A stretch of DNA of 64,000 nt, from the NCBI RefSeq assembly GCF_011799805.1, contig NZ_WXUB01000004.1, positions 372,001-436,000 of the forward strand. The letters are read 5' to 3'. This DNA is from Maribellus sediminis (GTDB taxonomy: Bacteria > Bacteroidota > Bacteroidia > Bacteroidales > Prolixibacteraceae). A program made the translations under genes and the position numbers. The notes beneath the pieces are model-generated. The model was not told the origin of the DNA, did not search any database, and worked only from the letters and a program-made list of their open reading frames with translations. The first letter of the stretch is position 1, and the number at the start of each line of letters is the position of its first letter. Below are positions 1 to 9,887 of the stretch, one piece after another.

Positions 1-2
1 GT

Positions 3-692
3 AATTTTATTCAAAACTTTGATCCTTTGGCACCATGGATTGGCTTTCAGGAAGGGAACGCTATTCAATACACTTTTTATGTGCCGCACCAGCCTGAAGA
101 GCTGGTGAAGAAGCTAGGACGGGAAACCTTTAATAATCGTCTCGACAGCATCTTTATTGCATCGCAAAAAAATATTTTCGGAGGCGGAAAAGAAGTGGAT
201 GCTTTTGCCGGACTGAAAGCTCTATACAACCACGGAAATCAACCGAATCTGCATATCTCATGGATGTTTAACTTTTCGGGAAGACCCGACCTGACCCAAA
301 AATGGGTGCGTGCAATTTGCGACGAATTCTACGGAACAGAAGGAATTCACGGCTATGGTTACGGACAGGATGAAGACCAGGGGCAACTTGGTGCGTGGTA
401 TGTAATGGCCGGAATTGGTTTGTTCGACGTAAAAGGACTTACTGCAATTGATCCTGAAATGCAGATTGGCAGCCCGTTGTTTGATAAAATTACCATCCAG
501 CTTAACCCCGATTATTACAAAGGAAAACAGTTTGTTATTGAAACTGAAAATAACTCGAAAGACAATGTTTATGTGCAGAAAATTGAGTTGGATGGAGAAG
601 TTCAGGATTCACCATTTGTCAAATTTCAGGATATTGTAAATGGTGGCAAATTAAAACTGAAGATGTCGGGAACACCAAAAATCAATCAGTAA
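3..692 (+). CDS. GH92 exo-alpha-mannosidase, C-terminal part (cut by window edge)
   Basis: This is the last ~229 residues of a family GH92 calcium-dependent alpha-mannosidase; the 5' part lies outside the window. The frame is open from base 3, and the first possible start (TTG at 27) falls inside the conserved W-x-G-F-x-E-G-N-A block, so it is not a real start. Later blocks GNQPNLHISWMFNF and GQDEDQGQLGAWY match the GH92 consensus GNEPxHxxxYLY and GN(D/E)DxGxMSAWY that shape the active site. The GQDEDQGQLGAWY version differs from the second GH92 of the locus (GMDDAGEMSAWY), so the two enzymes probably cut different linkages. It precedes the mannose-6-phosphate isomerase by 56 bp on the same strand, consistent with one operon that releases and then metabolises mannose. 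Linkage specificity cannot be read from this fragment. Confidence 0.9.
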   Translation, partial: NFIQNFDPLAPWIGFQEGNAIQYTFYVPHQPEELVKKLGRETFNNRLDSIFIASQKNIFGGGKEVDAFAGLKALYNHGNQPNLHISWMFNFSGRPDLTQKWVRAICDEFYGTEGIHGYGYGQDEDQGQLGAWYVMAGIGLFDVKGLTAIDPEMQIGSPLFDKITIQLNPDYYKGKQFVIETENNSKDNVYVQKIELDGEVQDSPFVKFQDIVNGGKLKLKMSGTPKINQ

Positions 693-748
693 TTAGTTGA
701 ACTCAATTCTCTCTTTGCGAAACAGTTCGCAGTAAAATATATTAGATA

Positions 749-2509
749 ATGGAAAAACGGAAAACAACACAGTTTTTAATGCCTGTTGAAAAGGATGGCG
801 CGGTGGTGAATGGCTACGATATATATCCCTCGTTAAAATTGGGGAGCGATGTAATTTCAACCGACTTATCGGCACTTGCCGAAAAGCTTAAAGGAGAAAG
901 TACAATTATTATCAACGGCTATGTTGGAACGTACTTCGAAAACTTCAGGTTGTTATTTGATAATGCGCTCACCGCATCGGGAAAATCAACCAACTGGATA
1001 AATGTGGAAACAGCCTTAAAACCGGAAAATGAAATCGATGAGCTGATTTCTCCGTTTTTGGGCGACGAAGATTCGATATTCGGAACAAGAGCGACCATTA
1101 AACTGGAAGATTATTTTGATTCAGAAAAACTGAAAAATATAACAGCTGAAGCAAACGCAGATATTAACGTGATCTACGGTGCCGGAGCTTCTCTTGCAGG
1201 TTGGAATGGAAAGCTATTGTATATCGATTTGCCCAAAAACGAACTTCAGTTCAGAGCTCGTGCCGAAAGTATTAAAAACCTTGGTGCAAGCAAGGTGGCC
1301 GATATGAAGAAGATGTACAAACGGTATTATTTCGTTGATTGGGTGGTGTTGAATAAACACAAAAAAGAACTGCTAAACGACATTGATTTTATTATCGATG
1401 GTCAGCAGTTGGAAGTATGGCCGTGGATGACTGGAGATAAGTTTCGAGAAGCTTTAACAAAATTAAGCCAAAACTTTTTCAGGGTTCGCCCGTGGTTTGA
1501 GCCAGGAGTTTGGGGAGGAACCTGGATTAAAGACAATATCGAAGGTTTAAATACCGAAGCACAAAATTATGCATGGTCGTTCGAGTTGATTACTCCCGAG
1601 AACGGAATTGTTTTCGAGAGTTCGCAGAAACTGCTCGAAGTATCCTTCGATTTTCTGATGTTTGCCCAAAGAGATGCAATAATGGGAGTTGATGAGGATA
1701 AGTATGGTTACGAATTTCCGCTGCGTTTTGATTTTCTCGATACTTTCGATGGCGGAAACCTTTCGGTGCAGTGTCATCCGCGTCCGGAGTATTGTAAAGA
1801 GCATTTTGGCGAAGACATTACCCAGGAAGAAACCTATTATATTCTCGATCGGAAAAATGATGCCGTTGTATATATCGGATTTCAGGACGACATAGAGCCG
1901 AAGAAATTTGAGACGGCTTTGTGGGATAGTTACAATACCAATACCGCCATCGATATTACAAAATATGTGCAGGAGATACCTGCCAATAAACACGACCTGT
2001 TTCTTATTCCGCCGGGAACAATTCATGGTTCGGGAATCGATAATTTAGTGCTCGAAATCAGTACAACGCCCTACATTTTTACCTTTAAGATGTACGACTG
2101 GGTGCGTCCTGATTTGGATGGAAATCCGCGACCATTGAATATCGAACACGGAATGAAAAACCTGTATTTCGACCGCAAAGGGGAGAAGGTGACGAAAGAG
2201 TTAGTTTCTCACCCAAGGCTGATTCAGGAGGGCAACGACTGGCAGTTATACGAACTTCCAACGCATGAAAAACACAGTTACCGCGTAAAACGGTACCATT
2301 TCAATTCGGAAATTGAAGTTGAAACCGAAGGGAAATTTCACGTACTTAGCTTGGTTGAAGGAACTTCAATTGAAGTTGAATCGGAAAACGGACGAAAGGA
2401 AACTTTCAGGTTTGCTGAAACCTTTGTGGTGCCGGCTGCTGCAAAATCCTATACCATTCGCAATTTCTCGGGCGCTGAAGCTAAGGTTGTTGTGGCATTT
2501 ATGAAATAA
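749..2509 (+). CDS. manA: class I mannose-6-phosphate isomerase with extra N-terminal domain
   Basis: Cytoplasmic enzyme predicted to convert mannose-6-phosphate to fructose-6-phosphate. At 586 aa it is nearly twice a minimal PMI. The C-terminal ~350 residues carry the zinc site of class I PMI: Q and H in [11 protein letters not shown] in QEETYYIL and H in PPGTIHGSG. The first ~220 residues form a separate domain that resembles a small nucleotide-binding fold: hydrophobic [15 protein letters not shown] sits where a P-loop would, but there is no GK(S/T), so any kinase activity is doubtful. It ends 5 bp before the ROK kinase start, indicating tight co-transcription with the kinase and transporter. 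Function in mannan-derived mannose use is inferred from the neighbouring GH92, GH76 and GH125 genes. Confidence 0.88.
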   Translation: MEKRKTTQFLMPVEKDGAVVNGYDIYPSLKLGSDVISTDLSALAEKLKGESTIIINGYVGTYFENFRLLFDNALTASGKSTNWINVETALKPENEIDELISPFLGDEDSIFGTRATIKLEDYFDSEKLKNITAEANADINVIYGAGASLAGWNGKLLYIDLPKNELQFRARAESIKNLGASKVADMKKMYKRYYFVDWVVLNKHKKELLNDIDFIIDGQQLEVWPWMTGDKFREALTKLSQNFFRVRPWFEPGVWGGTWIKDNIEGLNTEAQNYAWSFELITPENGIVFESSQKLLEVSFDFLMFAQRDAIMGVDEDKYGYEFPLRFDFLDTFDGGNLSVQCHPRPEYCKEHFGEDITQEETYYILDRKNDAVVYIGFQDDIEPKKFETALWDSYNTNTAIDITKYVQEIPANKHDLFLIPPGTIHGSGIDNLVLEISTTPYIFTFKMYDWVRPDLDGNPRPLNIEHGMKNLYFDRKGEKVTKELVSHPRLIQEGNDWQLYELPTHEKHSYRVKRYHFNSEIEVETEGKFHVLSLVEGTSIEVESENGRKETFRFAETFVVPAAAKSYTIRNFSGAEAKVVVAFMK

Positions 2510-2514
2510 TAACT

Positions 2515-3450
2515 ATGGTTAAAAAATTTGCAATAGGAGTTGATGTGGGAGGAAGCCACATCAGCTCCGTATTGGTGGACATAAATTCCGGAAATATCGT
2601 AAAAGAAAGTTTGGCGGAAGTAAAGGTTGATAACCAGGCATCGGCAAATGAAATTCTCGATAAATGGGCGGTTGCAATTGTTGAAACGATGTTGTTTACC
2701 GATCGTGATAAACTGGTTGGAATTGGTTTTGCTATGCCCGGGCCTTTTGATTACAAAAAAGGCGTGGCCTTGTTAAAAAACGTTGCCAAGTACGACAGTT
2801 TGTATGGAATGAACATTGGCGACGAATTAAAGAAACGTCTGGAATTGCCGGCTGAAATGCCCTTCAGGTATTCGAACGATGCGCTGTCGTTTGCCATAGG
2901 CGAATGCTGGGGCGGCAAAGCTGCAAACTATAAAAACGTTATGGCTATTACGCTGGGAACGGGTTTCGGATCAGCTTTTCTTACCAACGGAGTTCCTGTA
3001 ATCGATGGAGATTTGGTACCGGAGCAGGGCTATGTTTATAATATCCCTTATAAAAACGGCATTGCCGACGACCACTTTTCTACACGCTGGTTTGTAGATG
3101 AATATAAACGCCGAACCGGAAAAATATGTGCAGGGGTTAAAGAAATTGCAGATGCCGTTAACGAAGACGAGGCTGCAAAACTACTTTTCGAAGACTTTGG
3201 ATGCAATCTGGCGAATTTCCTGTCTTCACTTCTTGCCACATTCAATGCTGAATGTCTTGTTATTGGCGGAAATATTTCCGGTGCCTATTCCTTGTTTGGT
3301 AACACTTTTCAGGAGGTTTTGAAAGAGGAGAAACTTAATGTTGATGTCGTAATTTCTGAACTGATGGAGTCGGCAGCAATGGTGGGAAGCGCCCGGCTTT
3401 TGGACGACGAATTTTGGACTAAAATGGAGCCTTTGGTGGCTAAAATCTAA
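2515..3450 (+). CDS. ROK family sugar kinase (probable manno/glucokinase)
   Basis: 311-aa cytoplasmic kinase, probably phosphorylating mannose or glucose imported by the adjacent MFS transporter. The N-terminal phosphate-binding motif GVDVGGSHISSVLVD, the FAMPGPFD segment, the catalytic aspartate in YSNDALSFAIGECWGG and the second phosphate loop LGTGFGSAF are all present. The usual ROK zinc motif (C-x-C-G-x(2)-G-C-x-E) that normally follows E-x-G-H is absent; the segment here reads EQGYVYNIPYKNGIADD. This places it in the divergent ROK branch common in Bacteroidota. It follows the isomerase by 5 bp and precedes the transporter by 14 bp. Assignment to mannose is inference from the operon; no helix-turn-helix domain is present, so it is not a ROK repressor. 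Confidence 0.85.
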   Translation: MVKKFAIGVDVGGSHISSVLVDINSGNIVKESLAEVKVDNQASANEILDKWAVAIVETMLFTDRDKLVGIGFAMPGPFDYKKGVALLKNVAKYDSLYGMNIGDELKKRLELPAEMPFRYSNDALSFAIGECWGGKAANYKNVMAITLGTGFGSAFLTNGVPVIDGDLVPEQGYVYNIPYKNGIADDHFSTRWFVDEYKRRTGKICAGVKEIADAVNEDEAAKLLFEDFGCNLANFLSSLLATFNAECLVIGGNISGAYSLFGNTFQEVLKEEKLNVDVVISELMESAAMVGSARLLDDEFWTKMEPLVAKI

Positions 3451-3464
3451 CGAGCAAAAAACTT

Positions 3465-4607
3465 ATGAGCAAAAAATCGAATTTAGCCGTACTACCGGTT
3501 TTGTTTAGCTTCTTTATTATGGGCTTTGCCGATGTGGTCGGCATTTCATCCAGCTACGTAAAGCAGGATTTTGGTTTGAGTGATTCAATGGCCAACCTTT
3601 TACCCATGATGGTATTTCTATGGTTTGCCGTGTTTTCGGTACCAACTGGTGTGCTAATGAACAAACTGGGTCGAAAGAATACCGTTTTGCTGAGTATTGT
3701 TGTTACACTGCTGGCTTTGTTGGTTCCATTGGCTAGCTACAGTTATTCAATGGTGTTGATTGCCTTTGCTTTGCTGGGCATCGGAAACACAATATTGCAG
3801 GTTGCATTGAATCCGTTGTTGACCAATGTGGTTAGTGGCGAGAAATTAACCAGTAGCCTGACGCTTGGCCAGTTTGTAAAAGCCATTGCTTCATTTATAG
3901 GTCCTATTGTTGCAGGCGTGGCATCCGGCACATTTGGGAACTGGAAACTTATGTTCCCGTTTTTTGCTCTGATTACCTTATTGTCGGGTTTGTGGCTCAT
4001 ACTTACTCCAATTCAAAAAGAACAATCAAACAGTGAAACTGCCGGCTTTGCTGCAAGCTTTAACTTGTTGAAGGATCCGGTTATGCTGAGCTTCTTTTTT
4101 GCAATTGTGGTATTAGTCGGGATTGATGTTGGGTTGAACGTTACTTTACCTAAGTTTCTGATGGAACGTACCGTGATGCCGTTGGAGAAAGCCGGATTGG
4201 GCACGAGCTTATATTTTGCAGCCCGTACCATAGGTACTTTTATCGGCGCCATTTTACTGATGAAATATTCGGGGAGGAAATTTTACATCGGGAGTGCCGT
4301 TTTAGGAATTGTTGCATTGGCGGTTATGGTTGCTATTCCAGGTCCGGTTTCATTAATGTATACGATGATATTTTGCTCCGGTCTGGCAGTTGCCAATGTG
4401 TTTTCCATTGTTTTTTCGGCTGCATTGCGGCGAAAACCTGAGTATGCAAACGAAGTTTCGGGTTTGCTGATAATGGGAGTTGCAGGAGGGGCAATCGTGC
4501 CTCCAGTCATGGGATTGGTATCCGACGCTGTGGGACAAACCGGGGCAATGCTTGTTGTGCTTTTGCTGTTTGTTTATCTTCTGATAAACGCGTTAAAAAT
4601 GAAATAG
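3465..4607 (+). CDS. MFS sugar transporter (FucP/GluP-like)
   Basis: 380-aa inner-membrane protein with about 12 hydrophobic segments, typical length for the fucose/glucose-galactose:proton symporter branch of the major facilitator superfamily. The start (PVLFSFFIMGFADVVGISSSYVK) resembles FucP-family N-termini, where the first helix is followed by an acidic-aromatic loop, and MNKLGRKNTVLLS is the MFS loop 2-3 signature. It closes the isomerase-kinase-transporter operon, so the likely substrate is mannose released in the periplasm by GH92/GH125 enzymes. It converges with the ECF sigma gene, whose stop lies 18 bp away; no strong terminator is visible in that gap. Substrate is inferred from context only. 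Confidence 0.85.
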   Translation: MSKKSNLAVLPVLFSFFIMGFADVVGISSSYVKQDFGLSDSMANLLPMMVFLWFAVFSVPTGVLMNKLGRKNTVLLSIVVTLLALLVPLASYSYSMVLIAFALLGIGNTILQVALNPLLTNVVSGEKLTSSLTLGQFVKAIASFIGPIVAGVASGTFGNWKLMFPFFALITLLSGLWLILTPIQKEQSNSETAGFAASFNLLKDPVMLSFFFAIVVLVGIDVGLNVTLPKFLMERTVMPLEKAGLGTSLYFAARTIGTFIGAILLMKYSGRKFYIGSAVLGIVALAVMVAIPGPVSLMYTMIFCSGLAVANVFSIVFSAALRRKPEYANEVSGLLIMGVAGGAIVPPVMGLVSDAVGQTGAMLVVLLLFVYLLINALKMK

Positions 4608-4625
4608 AGGGGCTTGCAAGAGCCT

Positions 4626-5225
4626 TTATTTGGAGTTGATAAACAGGTCGATAAAAAGCAGGGCCAGGAAACCAAGCTCAGTTAAATTCTTTTTTATGAA
4701 TTTGCTTGCTTTGCTTAAATGATCTTCAACTGTTTTTACTGAAATACCGAGCTCCATTGCTATTGTGTTATTTGGTAAACCCTGTACTTTACTAAGTTGG
4801 TAGATTTTTTTTCGCTGCGGAGGAAGTTGTTCGATTAAGTTCTCCAGTTCTTTTGAAAGCTGGTTGTAGTTGAACTGCGATTCAGTATCAATACTATTAA
4901 TAATTACCTTATGCTTTAAATGTTCGAGGTAGTCCTTTTCAGAAAGCTTTTTGCGAAAAACTGATATAATAGTGTTTTTGGTAACTGTAAACAAGTAAGC
5001 ATCAAGATTAGAGTCTTTCTTTAATTTGTTGCGGTTGATCCATAGGTTCACAAATACTTCCTGTACGATGTCGAGAACCTCTGATTCTGATTTTAGGTAA
5101 GCCATTGCAAAGCGATAAAGCCTCGGACTATATTCTGCATATAAGTCATTAATAGCGGTTTTATCGCCACTAATAAACCTATTTATCAGTTTGTCTTTGT
5201 TCATCTGTATCTGTTTGCTTGCCAA
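4626..5225 (-). CDS. ECF RNA polymerase sigma factor (Bacteroidetes type)
   Basis: 199-aa ECF sigma-70 factor. Region 2 covers about residues 20-92 (AYLKSESEVLDIVQEVFVNLW, core binding and -10 recognition) and region 4 about 125-185 (LPPQRKKIYQLSKVQGLPNN, then IAMELGISVKTVEDHLSKA as helix-turn-helix). The last ~14 residues (LGFLALLFIDLFI) are strongly hydrophobic, a tail seen in many Bacteroidetes ECF factors. It is divergent from the FecR anti-sigma gene with 145 bp between them. With FecR and the STN-domain SusC it forms the known surface-signalling chain in which ligand binding at SusC releases the sigma factor to transcribe the PUL. A second ATG at residue 8 (5204) is an alternative start. 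Confidence 0.9.
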   Translation of the reverse strand: MASKQIQMNKDKLINRFISGDKTAINDLYAEYSPRLYRFAMAYLKSESEVLDIVQEVFVNLWINRNKLKKDSNLDAYLFTVTKNTIISVFRKKLSEKDYLEHLKHKVIINSIDTESQFNYNQLSKELENLIEQLPPQRKKIYQLSKVQGLPNNTIAMELGISVKTVEDHLSKASKFIKKNLTELGFLALLFIDLFINSK

Positions 5226-5370
5226 AGCACAAATCTATAAAATGTTTTTAGATTCTGGTGGAACCATCAAAAGGGAGCAAAATTCGTTTGAAAATAAAAT
5301 TGAAAAAAATGTAAAACCGAAGCAGGGGTTTTTTATACTTTACGCGTTTAACAAGTGACTACAAGAATAT
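5226..5370. promoter_or_regulatory. divergent regulatory region between sigma factor and anti-sigma genes
   Basis: 145 bp of A+T-rich DNA between the two divergently read regulatory genes. It must hold promoters for both. A weak -7-like TATACTTTAC lies at about 5334-5343 upstream of fecR; it is not a clean TAnnTTTG box, which could fit recognition by the ECF factor itself. No operator palindrome stands out. Confidence 0.4.
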
Positions 5371-6342
5371 ATGAAGGAATTTTATACGAAATATCTCGAA
5401 AACAACTGTACTGAAACTGAGTTTCAGAGTTTTGTTGAACTCTTTATTAAGCCGGACAAGAAACCGGTTTTAGATGCTAATATGCTGGAGCATTGGAAAA
5501 GCCAGAAGGCGAATGAAGGAGAGACTCCCGATTTATCGGATACACTGCATAAAATACATTTTGAAATAAATAACAAGGAAACAGGATCACGCAAAACCCG
5601 TAAATTATTTACTTATATAACACGTGTTGCGGCAGTCCTTCTTATTCCTTTGGCTATTGCTCTTTTTTTTACGCTCAATAAAACGGAGGTTTATACTGAG
5701 ATGCAAACCATCTCAACGCCGCTGGCATCAAAAACTCATTTTGTATTGCCCGACAGCTCTGAAGTTTGGTTAAATTCAGGTTCTACCTTGCAATTCCCTC
5801 ACAAATTTGACGGAAACAAGCGTTTGGTAAAACTTACAGGAGAAGCCTATTTTGATGTGAAAAAGAGCAAAACACCATTTGAAGTTCAGGCTAACAATGT
5901 AAGTGTAAATGTACTCGGTACAGCTTTTAATGTGATGAGCTATTCAAATACCAACCCTGAAGTAACCTTGGAAAGGGGAAAAGTACAATTGATTTCGAAC
6001 TCCGGTGTACAGCAAATTCTGGAGCCAGGCGAGCATGCTGTTATCGACGCGTCAACATCAGCAATTCATGTTGAGAAAGTGGATACTGAAATATATTCAT
6101 CGTGGATAAATAACAAGTTGATTTTCAAAAACGAATCGTTGAAAGATGTTGTTGAACGCCTGGAGCGATGGTATAATATTTCGATAGAAATTGATGATAA
6201 GTTTATTTCAGATAAGAAATTAACGGCAACGATAGAATATGAATCGATTACTGAAGTGATGGATTTGCTGGAGATAACAATGTCGCTGAAATATTCCTAC
6301 GATAAGAATGAAAGAAAGCTAATAATTAAACCTGTAAAATAA
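5371..6342 (+). CDS. FecR family anti-sigma factor
   Basis: 323-aa single-pass inner-membrane anti-sigma factor. Residues 1-80 are the cytoplasmic sigma-binding region; a membrane helix (AAVLLIPLAIALFF) lies at about 87-103; the periplasmic FecR domain follows (LPDSSEVWLNSGSTLQFP ... GEAYFDV ... VLGTAFNV ... LERGKVQL, about 125-225), and the last ~70 residues (NESLKDVVERLERWYNI) match the DUF4974 STN-like domain. By analogy with FecR/FpvR systems it senses the occupied SusC through the STN domain and releases the ECF sigma. It is followed after 123 bp by the STN-type SusC. The architecture is typical; no damaged feature seen. Confidence 0.9.
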   Translation: MKEFYTKYLENNCTETEFQSFVELFIKPDKKPVLDANMLEHWKSQKANEGETPDLSDTLHKIHFEINNKETGSRKTRKLFTYITRVAAVLLIPLAIALFFTLNKTEVYTEMQTISTPLASKTHFVLPDSSEVWLNSGSTLQFPHKFDGNKRLVKLTGEAYFDVKKSKTPFEVQANNVSVNVLGTAFNVMSYSNTNPEVTLERGKVQLISNSGVQQILEPGEHAVIDASTSAIHVEKVDTEIYSSWINNKLIFKNESLKDVVERLERWYNISIEIDDKFISDKKLTATIEYESITEVMDLLEITMSLKYSYDKNERKLIIKPVK

Positions 6343-6396
6343 TAAATCTGCCTATGAAATAATCCAGTAAAACGAGCCCTCAAACAAGAAGAAGTA

Positions 6397-6415
6397 GGGA
6401 AGCCACGAACTTCCC
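6397..6415 (+). promoter_or_regulatory. hairpin in the susC leader
   Basis: GGGAAG (6397-6402) and CTTCCC (6410-6415) form a 6-bp stem with a 7-base loop in the 123-bp gap before susC. A second A+T-rich inverted repeat (AATAATT/AATTATT) lies at about 6427-6446. There is no U tract, so it looks like a leader structure or operator and not a terminator. Confidence 0.35.
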
Positions 6416-6465
6416 CACCTCTGAAAAATAATTAATAAAATTATTAATCTTAATACGTCAAATCT

Positions 6466-9400
6466 ATGAAAAAAAAGAGATTGAAGGAAATCCCTTTGGG
6501 GACTTTCTTCTTAAAACTTTTAAGACTTATGAAAGTAACTTTGTTTTTGTTATGTGTAAGTGTTTTTTCAGTACTGGCTAATGAAAGCTATTCACAGATA
6601 ACCCGGTTATCGGTTGAGCTGAAAAATACAGATATAAAAAGTGTCCTCGAAGAAATTGAGAGTCAAAGTGAGTTTCATTTTTTCTACTCTGAGGATGCTA
6701 TCGATGCAGAAAGAAAGGTGTCGGTAAATTTTAGAAATACGGACATTGAGCGAATTCTGGATCAGATTTTCGAAGGAACCGGTGTCGAATACAAAATTGT
6801 TGGCAGACAGGTCGCTTTATTTAAAGGCGATGATAACAGCATTGATTTATCGGCGATGCAACAACAATTTGTTAAAGGACAAGTTACCGGACCTGATGGT
6901 CAGCCAATTCCAGGGGTAACCGTGATTGTAAAAGGTACAACCCAGGGAACAGTTACCGACATTGATGGTAATTTCGAGGTAAGTAATGTGGAGCCTGATG
7001 CTGTGCTGGCATTCTCATTTGTTGGGATGCTTTCCCAGGAAATAGTTGTTGGCAATCAAACCAACATTTCGGTGGTGATGCAGGAAGATGCAATTGGCAT
7101 TGAAGAGGTTGTTGTTATTGGCTATGGAACCATGCAAAAGAAAAACCTGATTGGTTCTGTCGATCAGGTTAATTCCGATCTGATTGAAGACCGTCCGGTT
7201 GCAAATGCAGTTCAGGCTTTACAAGGTGCTTCTGCCAACCTGATCATTCAGCAACGAAGCATGAACCCGAACGACAACAGTATGAATATTAACATTCGTG
7301 GGGTAAGCACCATGAATAACAATAACCCCTTAGTTGTAATTGATGGAATGATTACCGAGATGGGGAGTTTGAACAACCTGAATCCGGCCGATATTGAAAA
7401 TGTATCGGTATTGAAGGATGCCGGTAGTGCTGCTATTTATGGATCGCGTTCATCAAATGGGGTTATCCTTGTAACCACAAAGAAAGGAGTAAAAAGCGGG
7501 AAGCCGGTTGTACGTCTGACTACAATGACAGGTTTTCAAAATCCGGAAGTATTATTCCAGCCTGTAAAAGGATATGAGAATGCTTTGTTAAAAAACCAGG
7601 CACTTTTGAATGTGGGATCATCGCCAAAATATACTCCTGCCGAAATCAGGGATTTCCAGGAAAATGGAGACGGAGAATGGTTTCTTGACGGAATTTTGCA
7701 AAGCGCTTTACAGCAAAATTATAATGCCAGCATTTCAGGTGGTTCCGAGAATTCAACCTACATGGTTTCAGCCGGATATTATAACCAGGAAAGCAACTTT
7801 GTAGGCAACTTTGGCATCGAGCGTTATAATTTCAGAACCAATTTAGTGAGCGATTACGGTAAATTGAAATTAAGTGCTTTAATGGCGTATAACCGCACCA
7901 TGCAGAAAGCACCTAATGCCAGCACCGCATTTCTTATTGTTGATGGTTCGCGTATTCCGCCTTACTACAACTACAAAATGAAAGCTGATAATGGAAAGTA
8001 CCTGATTAACGATGTACTTTCGCAGTTTAACCCGCTGGGACAATTGGAAGCAGGCGGTTTCCAGAAAAAAGATGAAGATAACTTTTTGGGTAGTCTGAAC
8101 ATGGAACTGGACCTGGCCAAAGGTTTAAAAGCAACAGGAATGGTTGGTTTGGATTTAGGAGCTAACCACCGTTTTATTCGGGGGCTGGAAGTTCCTTTCT
8201 ACTCAAGCGAAACGGCTGAAAAGCCAAACTCGTATGCCAACGATACCAGACCTACCGAAGATTACAACGAGAAAAGGTACATTCTGAATACTCAATTTTT
8301 GTTGGAATACAACCGTACGTTCAAAGAAGATCATAATGTTTCGGGTTTGATAGGTGTTTCCAATGAATCGTACACCCGTCAGGCGAACGAAATAAGAATG
8401 AAATATACTGATCCCGATCTCGGGTTGCCGCAGTCGGATACCGAAATTGATCCGGGGAGCTACAACACACCTGCACAAACACAGGAAAGAAGTATTTATT
8501 CCGTTTTTGGTCGTGCAGGCTATAACTACAAAGACAAATATTATGGCGAATTCAGTTTCAGATACGATGGTTCGTCTAAATTTTCGAAAGATTACCGCTG
8601 GGGATTTTTCCCATCGTTTACAGCAGGTTGGCGTTTGTCTGAAGAAAGTTTCATGGACAACTACAAAAGCAATGTCGGTGACTTGAAATTGCGTAGTTCG
8701 TATGGTGTACTTGGTAACCAGAATGTTGATGATTACTCGTATTTTACAACCTACACAGTGTATAACAACAGTTACGGTTTCAATAACGAAGCTGTATCGG
8801 GCACAGGTTTCGACTTTGGAAACAGTATTCTTCAATGGGAACAGTCTGCCAATTTTAACATCGGAGCAGATGCTACATTCTTTGATTATAAACTGTCGGT
8901 TTCAGTCGATTATTTTAACAAACTCACTTCTCAAATTCTGTTGACACCGGTTGTTCCATCAGTGTTTGGTGGTGCGGTTGCTAAAGAAAATGCAGGCGAA
9001 ATGAGAAACCGCGGATGGGAAGCTACTATTAATTATCACGCAAAAACTGGGGCGTTTGACCACAATGTGAGACTTAATGTGGCCGATGCAAAGAATGAAG
9101 TGGTTGATTTTGGTGGAAACGAACAAATTGATTCCAACGACCAGTTACGCAAATTAATTCGCGAAGGCGAAGCCTTGGGATCGTACTTTGGTTACAAAAC
9201 CGATGGCTATTTCGGAAGTTACCAGGAGATTGAGAACAGTGCTTTACCAATTGGCGCAACTGTTGAACCGGGCGATGTAAAATATGTAGATTCAAATGAC
9301 GACGGAGTGATTGACGATAAGGACCGCCAGGTTCTTGGAAACGCATTTCCTCGATATACTTTTGGCTTAAACTACGACCTTAGCTGGAAGGGATTTGACC

Positions 9401-9876
9401 TTGGTGTTTTAATTCAGGGAGTAGGTAAACGCGATATGTTCCTGCGTGGTGAATTGGTTGAGCCTTTCCATGCGAATTATTCGTATGTAATCTACCAGCA
9501 TCAGTTAGATTTCTGGACGCCGGTAAATCCTGATGCAGAATGGCCACGACTGTCGGCTCCCGGATCATCATCGAACCAAAATAACTGGGGAAGAGCTTCT
9601 GATATTTATATTTTCAATGCGGCTTATGTGCGCTTGAAAAACATTCAGTTGGGCTATACTTTGCCAAAAGAACTCACTGCTAAAGTAGGTGTGCAAAAAT
9701 TACGATTGAGCGTAAATGCACAGAATCTGTTCACGCTTTCAAACGTTTCTTTTATCGATCCTGAATCGACTGAGTTTGGAAGTAATATGGGAGGAACCGG
9801 GGGAACCGGAGCAAACAGCGGCCGGAATTATCCTACGCTTAAGTACTACGGTTTTGGTTTAGAGTTAGAATTTTAA
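6466..9876 (+). CDS. SusC/RagA-type TonB-dependent outer-membrane transporter with STN domain
   Basis: 1136-aa outer-membrane importer for mannan oligosaccharides. A long signal peptide (to about residue 44, ends ANESYSQ) is followed by an STN domain (about 48-125, LKNTDIKSVLEEIESQS and FRNTDIERILDQIFEGTG), a carboxypeptidase-regulatory-like domain (about 135-210, GQVTGPDGQPIPGVTV), the plug with EVVVIGYGTMQKKNLIGSV and the SusC segment SNGVILVTTKKG, then a large beta-barrel ending in the aromatic GFGLELEF. The STN domain marks it as a signalling transporter that works with the FecR/sigma pair upstream. susD starts 11 bp downstream. Energy would come from a TonB-ExbBD complex such as that at 42.3-44.5 kb. 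Confidence 0.96.
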   Translation: MKKKRLKEIPLGTFFLKLLRLMKVTLFLLCVSVFSVLANESYSQITRLSVELKNTDIKSVLEEIESQSEFHFFYSEDAIDAERKVSVNFRNTDIERILDQIFEGTGVEYKIVGRQVALFKGDDNSIDLSAMQQQFVKGQVTGPDGQPIPGVTVIVKGTTQGTVTDIDGNFEVSNVEPDAVLAFSFVGMLSQEIVVGNQTNISVVMQEDAIGIEEVVVIGYGTMQKKNLIGSVDQVNSDLIEDRPVANAVQALQGASANLIIQQRSMNPNDNSMNINIRGVSTMNNNNPLVVIDGMITEMGSLNNLNPADIENVSVLKDAGSAAIYGSRSSNGVILVTTKKGVKSGKPVVRLTTMTGFQNPEVLFQPVKGYENALLKNQALLNVGSSPKYTPAEIRDFQENGDGEWFLDGILQSALQQNYNASISGGSENSTYMVSAGYYNQESNFVGNFGIERYNFRTNLVSDYGKLKLSALMAYNRTMQKAPNASTAFLIVDGSRIPPYYNYKMKADNGKYLINDVLSQFNPLGQLEAGGFQKKDEDNFLGSLNMELDLAKGLKATGMVGLDLGANHRFIRGLEVPFYSSETAEKPNSYANDTRPTEDYNEKRYILNTQFLLEYNRTFKEDHNVSGLIGVSNESYTRQANEIRMKYTDPDLGLPQSDTEIDPGSYNTPAQTQERSIYSVFGRAGYNYKDKYYGEFSFRYDGSSKFSKDYRWGFFPSFTAGWRLSEESFMDNYKSNVGDLKLRSSYGVLGNQNVDDYSYFTTYTVYNNSYGFNNEAVSGTGFDFGNSILQWEQSANFNIGADATFFDYKLSVSVDYFNKLTSQILLTPVVPSVFGGAVAKENAGEMRNRGWEATINYHAKTGAFDHNVRLNVADAKNEVVDFGGNEQIDSNDQLRKLIREGEALGSYFGYKTDGYFGSYQEIENSALPIGATVEPGDVKYVDSNDDGVIDDKDRQVLGNAFPRYTFGLNYDLSWKGFDLGVLIQGVGKRDMFLRGELVEPFHANYSYVIYQHQLDFWTPVNPDAEWPRLSAPGSSSNQNNWGRASDIYIFNAAYVRLKNIQLGYTLPKELTAKVGVQKLRLSVNAQNLFTLSNVSFIDPESTEFGSNMGGTGGTGANSGRNYPTLKYYGFGLELEF

Positions 9877-9887
9877 AATTAAATGAC

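Noticed and set aside
4608-4625. Terminator between the MFS transporter and the sigma factor
   Set aside because: The CTTGCAAG palindrome gives only a weak, mismatched stem without a clean T run.
8203-8835. 210-codon minus ORF inside susC
   Set aside because: Fully inside a clear SusC coding region; the product has no domain logic.
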